From contig QVOM02000034.1 in assembly GCA_003586115.2 (NCBI GenBank), forward strand, positions 138,942,453 to 139,006,452: DNA of 64,000 nucleotides, read 5' to 3'. The translations under genes were made by a program, and so were the position numbers. The DNA is from Salvator merianae (lineage: Eukaryota > Chordata > Lepidosauria > Squamata > Teiidae). Position 1 is the first letter of the stretch. Each line of letters begins with the position of its first letter. The notes beneath the pieces are model-generated. The model was given only the letters and a program-made list of their open reading frames with translations, ran no database searches and was not told the origin of the DNA. This document shows, one piece after another, positions 59,079-64,000 of this stretch.

Positions 59079-59340
59079 GAGAGGTAGAAAATTCGATGGT
59101 TTACAGGTTTCTGCATAAACGGATTTTTATTGTAAAAGATTATAATACCAAAGAGAGATATATGGAAGATACTCTATAGTTCCTGATATATTAGCAAAGA
59201 AGTCCCAATGTATCCTAGATACCAAGTAGATACCAAGTAGAAAGTTATTATCTTGCTGCATACTAAATCTAAAAAGTTGTTGTATGAATTAATCATTAAT
59301 GAAAGTGTATTGAGCATAAAGTAAAATTTTAAGTATGTTG
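59079..59340. other. AT-rich, no feature
   Basis: If the exon at 58891-59078 is real this would be its 3' UTR. No clear polyadenylation signal of its own was identified. Confidence 0.3.
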
Positions 59341-59779
59341 CGGCCTGATCACACTTTCAAGTTTGGAATGGTAGACTTCTACCATTCTAAGCTGGAACAG
59401 ACCCTGCAGTGCAGCAGCCATCTGCACCGTGAGGGCTGGAACAACCCAGAACTGGGCTTCCAGCACTCACAGTGTGAATGTTGGTCCATCTGCCATGACA
59501 GCAGCTGCAGAAGCATTTGGCCACTGCCATGGCAACCAGGGATGTGGCATGCAAATGTGCAGCCATGCCATGCCGCACTGTGGCCTGTAGCGTTTGCACC
59601 TGAAAGTAGGCACAAATGCTGCTGACCAGGAGCAGCTGGACAGCAATTTAGCTGTCCAATGCTAGTAGCATTCAGGAGCATCTGGAAACACTCCTGAACT
59701 TTAGAACCTCTGCAAAATATGGATGCACTGTGCTAGTGTGCACCCGGACGCTCACTAGCATGAAAGTGCAAACAGGCCC
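59341..59779. mobile_element. hAT-like MITE, copy 2
   Basis: Left end CGGCCTGATCACACTTTC and inverted right end GGGCCTGTTTGCACTTTC match. It aligns with 9495-9868. Non-coding. Confidence 0.75.
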
Positions 59780-59875
59780 TTGGATAGGGTGGAAGTCTGG
59801 TTGATTGCCTATACATGCAAGCAAAAGATATCAGCAGACTTTGGTATAACCCCCAAGTTTGCAAACAATCCGCTT

Positions 59876-59980
59876 TGCTTGGCTTGGCTTGGCTTGGCTT
59901 GGCTTGGCTTGGCTTGGCTTGGCTTGGCTTGGCTTGGCTTGGCTTGGCTTGGCTTGGCTTGGCTTGACTTGACTTGACTT
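59876..59980. repeat. (GGCTT)n microsatellite as LINE tail
   Basis: About eighteen GGCTT units (59881-59965) followed by GACTT units nearest the L2-like element. On the minus strand the element therefore ends (AAGTC)3 then (AAGCC)n. Confidence 0.95.
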
Positions 59981-61850
59981 CCAATTTCAATTTCTACCCC
60001 GCCCTATACCGAGAGGTCCCAGGGTGGCTTACAAAACATACTAAAACTATTACAATAAAACACCATAAAAACGTTATAAACAGCATAAAACATACAAAAA
60101 ATTTACAAAGCATACCAAAACTATAATAAAAACACCATAAAGACATTATAAAAGCATCATTCATAGCCCCCACCCCAAAACCACCCTAACCCAATAATAC
60201 AACAGTCCAGCAGCAATGAGGGGGGCTTCTCAAAGGGTCAAGGCCCATATGCCTCGGCAAAGAGAAAGGTCTATACCAGGTGCTGAAACCCAAACAGGGA
60301 TGGCACACTGGCGAATCTCAGTAGGGAGGCTGTTCCACAACCTGAGGCAGTCACAGAGAAAATCCTCCCGCTCACCCCCACCCCCCACACTAATGCAGGG
60401 GAAGGAATCACCAGGAGGGACTCCCCCTGTGACCTATACGTGCGGGCAGGCACGTATGGGTGGAGGCGCTCCTTCAGGTAGGCAGGGCCCAAACCATTTA
60501 GGGCTTTATAGACCAAAGTCAGGACTTTGAATTGAGCCCAGAAACGTATTGGAAGCCAGTGAAGACTCTTCAGAACTGGCGAGATATGCGCACGGCCTGG
60601 TTGACCCGACAGCAGACGAGCTGCTGCATTCTGCACCAGCTCCAGTTTCCGGACCGTCTTCAAAGGTAGCTCCATGTAGAGCGCGTTACAGTAGTCCAAA
60701 CGGGAGGTTACCAGGGCATGCAGAACTGTGGCCAGGTCCCCTGCGTCCAAATACTGACGAAGCTGCCGAACCACTCGGAGCCTCTGGTAGGCACCCCGGC
60801 CACCACCTGTAATTCAAGGGACAGCGATGAATCCAGGAGGACCCCCAGGTCTCGCACCCGGTCCCTTACGGGAAGAATGTTCCCATCCAGCACCGGGTGT
60901 CCTGAGATGACCGGAACACGGGGGCTCTGAACCCATAGAACATCCGTTTTGTCTGGATTCAGTTGAAGTTTATTGGTCCTCATCCAGCCCGACACTGCCC
61001 CCAGGCAGGAGTCCAGCACAGACAGTGCCTCACCTGACTCTGCTGGAATCAAGAGGTAGACCTGGGTGTCATCTGCATATTGATGGTACCCAACCCCAAA
61101 CTCCCTAATGACCTTCCCAAGCGGCTGCATGTAGATGTTAAACAGTAGTGGGGCAACACTGAGCCCTGGGGAACCCCGCAAGGGAGTTCTCATGGCTGTG
61201 AGCACTGGCCACCTACCACCACTCTCTGACACCTCCCCTGGAGAAAGGACTCAAGCCGCTGCAGGACAGTGTCTCGAAGGCCCAGCCCCCAAAGTCAATC
61301 CAGGAGGATACCATGGTCGATGGTATCAAATGCAGCTGATAGGTCCAGGAGAACCAACAAGGAGGCATGACCCCTGTCCCTCTCTTGAAGTAGATCATCC
61401 ATCAGGGCAACCAAGGCAGTCTCTGTGCTGTAGCCCCACCTGAATCCAGACTGAAATGGGTCTAGATAATCAGTATCCTCCAGGAATGTCTGCAGTTGCC
61501 TCCTCACCACCATCTCCAAGATCTTACCCAGGAAAGGGACACTAGCTACTGGGCGTTAGTTGTCCGGCACCATGGGGCGAGGGAAGGCTTCTTAAGGAGG
61601 GGGCAGACCACTGCCTCTTTAAGAGATGATGGTACTACGCCCTCCCCGAGCGACGCGTAGACAATGCTCAAGACCCATTCAGCCTTCCCTTCCCGGCTAG
61701 ATTTAATTAGCCAAGACGGGCAAGGGTCTAAGAGGCAGGTGGTAGGCCACATTCCTGCAAGCAGTCTGTCCACATCCTCAGACCACAACAACACAAACTG
61801 ATCCATCAAAAACTGACAAACCAGAGCCCTGGACAACAGACTTTGGCAGA
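59981..61850 (-). mobile_element. L2-like LINE, longest copy in the window
   Basis: Minus-strand frames in order are 61546-61836 (CLLDPCPSWLIK and LKEAVVCPLLKKPS), 61295-61519 (GFRWGYSTETALVALMDDLL, and palm block LLVLLDLSAAFDTIDHGILL) and 60708-61232 (LFNIYMQPLGKVIREFGVGY, then HQYADDTQVYLLIP). 60271-60774 follows (ALVTSRLDYCNALYMELPLK, QNAAARLL, SLHWLPI). The YADD catalytic motif is intact, but the four frames are out of register, so the RT is inactive. The 5' part (endonuclease) is missing. The 3' end reads TGGGACCTCTCGGTATAGGG, then GGCGGGGTAGAAATTG, then the tail. Confidence 0.9.
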
Positions 61851-62287
61851 CTTGTATGCCAACATAACATAGAAACCTTTAGTGCGCATCCCTAGTTAAA
61901 CCCAGTTTAAGAAAAGTCACCTCTTTCAAAAGAAAGGGTGAGAGACATGTGTATCCGGCACAGAACTTTGTGGACACCTTACTTTCTGGCCTATCCCAGG
62001 TCAGCCATCCCATCCCATGTAGATGGTGCCAATGACCTTCTCTTCCCTTTAAGCTTTCCAGTAGTACATGGAGCACAAAAATGCAGGGGAAGGCAGATCC
62101 ATATTCTGGGCCTTTCTGCACTCATGTTTAAAATGGTTCAGTGAGACCTAGAACTTTTCTGGGCCTCTTGGTCCTCGCTCTGGAGCAGAATAAAAGATGT
62201 CATGCCCCCTGCTGGGCTGCTCTGTCCACATTAGCAGTCCAGGGGCTGCTGGAATGGAACAAGGAGTTGTGCAGAAGTGTGCATGTC
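61851..62287. other. Unassigned; contains a hAT-type end
   Basis: GGGCCTTTCTGCACTCATG at 62108 matches the hAT-type ends elsewhere in the window. Otherwise nothing recognised. Confidence 0.4.
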
Positions 62288-62559
62288 TCCTTGGCCATTT
62301 TCACACTTACGCGGACACCATCTGCACTGTGTGGCTGTGGTACATACATGCAGCAGGCTACCAGCATTCACAGTGCAAATGCTGGTAGCCTTGCTTGTTC
62401 CGTACCATGGCAGTGTCCGGAAGCATCCAGTCATTTCCATGGTGACTGCCAGCATCGCACAGCGCACAAGCAGGTGCATGCATGCACAGGTGCAATCAGG
62501 TGATCGCATAGGCCCAATAGTCATGCACAGCGCAGCAGCCAAGGTAAGTACAAACCCAC
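62288..62559. mobile_element. hAT-like MITE part
   Basis: Contains TTTTCACACTTACGCGG (62294), CACAGTGCAAATGCTGGTAGC, CCATGG and GCATGCATGCACAGG, with internal inverted repeats (GCTACCAGCATTC / AATGCTGGTAGC). The right end runs into the hairpin cluster. Confidence 0.5.
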
Positions 62560-62644
62560 TTTACTGGGAGCTGACTATCAACTCCCAGTAAAGCTGTGGA
62601 GCACTAATTAGTGCTCCACAGCTAGGAGCAATTATGCTGCTCCT
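62560..62644. repeat. Three consecutive hairpins
   Basis: TTTACTGGGAG...CTCCCAGTAAA (62560-62592), a perfect 32-bp palindrome at 62592-62623 (half AGCTGTGGAGCACTAA), then AGGAGCA...TGCTCCT (62624-62644). Confidence 0.9.
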
Positions 62645-62654
62645 GGCTGCTCAG

Positions 62655-63070
62655 GCCGCTTTCACACTTACTAGCAAAAAGCACACACAGGTCCCTTGCT
62701 CTGGTTTAGCAGGGGGACCCACTTCAGCAGCACACCAAATTGCACTGCCAAAATGGGGCTCTAAGACCTCACAGCAGACTCCCAAACCAGCGGCGGTGCG
62801 TGCCTTTAAAAGCGGGTGTTTGCTCCTGCCCCATTGCCGTTTGCGGGGCCACCGAGCCTCCGTAGTGACGCAGCAGGTCGCCTAACGACCTGCTGCGTCA
62901 CTATGGAGGCTCAGTGGCCCCGCGAACGGCAATGGGGTGGGAGCGAACACCCACTTTTAAAGACACGCACCACCGCTGTCCAAAACTCACGTGAGCATTA
63001 AAGCCGCATCGGCCAACACAGGGCCTGTCCCAGAACAGACCATCCAAGTGCAGACAACCTTGTCTGGGAC
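62655..63070. mobile_element. Long-inverted-repeat MITE with 190-bp palindrome
   Basis: The core 62788-62978 is a palindrome of about 92-bp arms around TAA-like centre at 62882. GACCTGCTGCGTCACTATGG is matched by CGTAGTGACGCAGCAGGTCG. Weaker pairing continues outward to about 62755 and 63012. The outer ends carry TTTCACACTTACT (62662) and AAGTGCAGACAACC (63047), hAT-like. GC- and CpG-rich, non-coding. Confidence 0.8.
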
Positions 63071-63599
63071 AGCTAGACTACTCCAGTAGGAACAGTTCCA
63101 GCTACAGTGCTCCAACCCCCTCAGGTGCTGAAACAGTCACGTATCCCTTCTTAAACATGTAGAGCATTATTACTTAAGACTAAGATGTATTTCTGCATCT
63201 AATGTAACTAATTTAATTTTAAATGAGGACATTTCTTTCAAATTAGGGGATTAATTAACAGGAGCTGTAAAAGGATAGTCAGAAAATGAGTATTTGGAAG
63301 AGTGTTTAGGGCAGCATCATAGAAGCTTAGATAAACAGTAAGTAGAGATAAGAATATGAAGGACACTAGTGATCTAAGTAATTAAAGAAATTAAAGCCAT
63401 AAAAATTAAGAAGTTTTCCATTAAAAATGAGTACATTTTCCTGTTGAGATTTTTAAAAGCTTAATATGTGCCCCCTGAAGAGTTAACAAGTTGATGAAGA
63501 GGCAAGAAAAAAAAAATTAGACTTAACTAATTGCTAAAGGCATATAAAAAAATCATCCGGTTTATTTTATATAAATAAATTGTTTTCTCGTCTCCTAGG
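63071..63599. other. AT-rich, no feature
   Basis: No gene or repeat recognised. Confidence 0.45.
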
Positions 63600-64000
63600 G
63601 ATGATCAGTTGGCATGTCTGCTTCAATCTCAGGTCTTCTACCAGGTGCCTGGGAGTCTGAGAGTCCTGCATAGTATCTTAACTGTTCATAGGACTGCACT
63701 CTTCTGAGGAGACTTCTCTAATGTTTATCCAGGGAAGTCACAGCCCCTGTGCTCCTATCACTACTAGCATCACTTTGGCCTTTATTAAAAGCAAAGTACA
63801 GCAGAACCTTGGTTTGCGAACTTAATTTGTTCCAGAAGACTGTTCGCTTGATGGTAGCATCAGGAAGAAAGAGAATGGTATATCTATTATCTTTCTTGCC
63901 TTTGTCTACTACCAAGATATCAAGTTGATTGACCAGTACTTATTTGTTGGTCTGGATATGGAAGTCCCACAGGATCTTGGCTCTGTTGTTCTCAGCCACT
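63600..64000 (-). mobile_element. Non-LTR element C-terminal coding fragment
   Basis: On the minus strand the window edge reads NRAKILWDFHIQTNK, then LVVDKGKK and, after an interruption, GAVTSLDKH. These resemble the C-terminal region of LINE polyproteins of the form 'WDF.IQTD...LV.VDK' then 'V..IGALG.V'. The clade is not assigned. A foreign piece interrupts the frame at 63786-63848. Confidence 0.6.
63786..63848. mobile_element. Small insertion within the LINE fragment
   Basis: GCAGAACCTTGGTTTGCGAA then CTTAATTTGTTCC, with GTTCGC downstream, resembles the ends of pogo/mariner-type elements (CGAA...TTCG inverted). It splits the LINE reading frame. Confidence 0.4.

Noticed and set aside
59733..59990. 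Repetitive open frames on both strands over the (GGCTT)n tract
   Set aside because: They are translations of a pentanucleotide microsatellite and code for nothing.
1..64000. CRISPR arrays, operons, bacterial promoters
   Set aside because: Nothing of the kind: the sequence is vertebrate nuclear DNA.
1..64000. tRNA, rRNA or snRNA genes
   Set aside because: No A-box/B-box pair, rRNA segment or snRNA landmark was noticed; a covariance-model scan could still find short ones.

Overview
The window is vertebrate nuclear DNA, most likely from a squamate reptile (a lizard or gecko-type genome). The evidence is the mix of many low-copy, differently aged non-LTR families (L1, L2-like, CR1, R4-like), Gypsy-type and LTR fragments, and many hAT-like MITEs. 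L2-like 3' tails ending in short tandem repeats also fit. There is no operon structure, no long multi-exon coding region and nothing prokaryotic. Species and clade are inferences from repeat style; no repeat library was searched.

Layout. 1-3411: a 5'-truncated L1 on the minus strand with a perfect 17-bp target duplication. 4225-4509: a 269-bp hAT-like MITE with an 8-bp duplication. 5277-5460: purine tract followed by an LTR-like start. 7640-9335: degenerate L1 ORF2 carrying a CR1-like insertion. 9495-9868: hAT-like MITE. 11330-13350: L1 ORF1 (minus) and L1 ORF2 end (plus). 14109-14480: foldback repeats. 15542-16700: R4-like LINE remains. 20500-23800: foldback and duplicated repeats. 25230-25811: CR1-type ORF1 (minus). 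27173-30584: GC-rich hAT-like elements. 32500-32800: CR1 3' end. 32960-33970: broken retroviral envelope-like reading frame. 36269-37288: roughly 1-kb MITE inside or beside an L1 ORF2 (to 37975).

38572-40092 (minus) holds the only clear host-gene sequence, a processed pseudogene of STK39 (SPAK kinase), intronless and broken. It is followed by an L1 3' end and an isolated Gypsy RT fragment. 41720-42079 is a complete solo LTR with a 5-bp duplication. 45060-45560 is a two-level tandem repeat. 45960-48740 holds L1 and R4-like pieces.

49770-50560 is a CpG island with GC boxes and a consensus splice donor at 50538/50539. It is the best candidate promoter and first exon of a real gene, read to the right. 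Two possible downstream exons are noted (51302-51580, and a cysteine-rich terminal exon at 58891-59078), but neither is recognised and no link between them is shown. 54820-63070 is mostly L2-like copies on the minus strand, a Tigger-like element and strongly palindromic MITEs. The window ends inside a non-LTR element tail (63600-64000, minus).

No host gene can be annotated with a complete coding sequence. The strongest sequence-level results are the insertions with target duplications (L1 at 36-3394, MITE at 4233-4501, solo LTR at 41720-42079), the STK39 pseudogene and the CpG-island first exon. The most open-ended leads are the cysteine-rich exon candidate and the palindrome cluster at 62560-63070.
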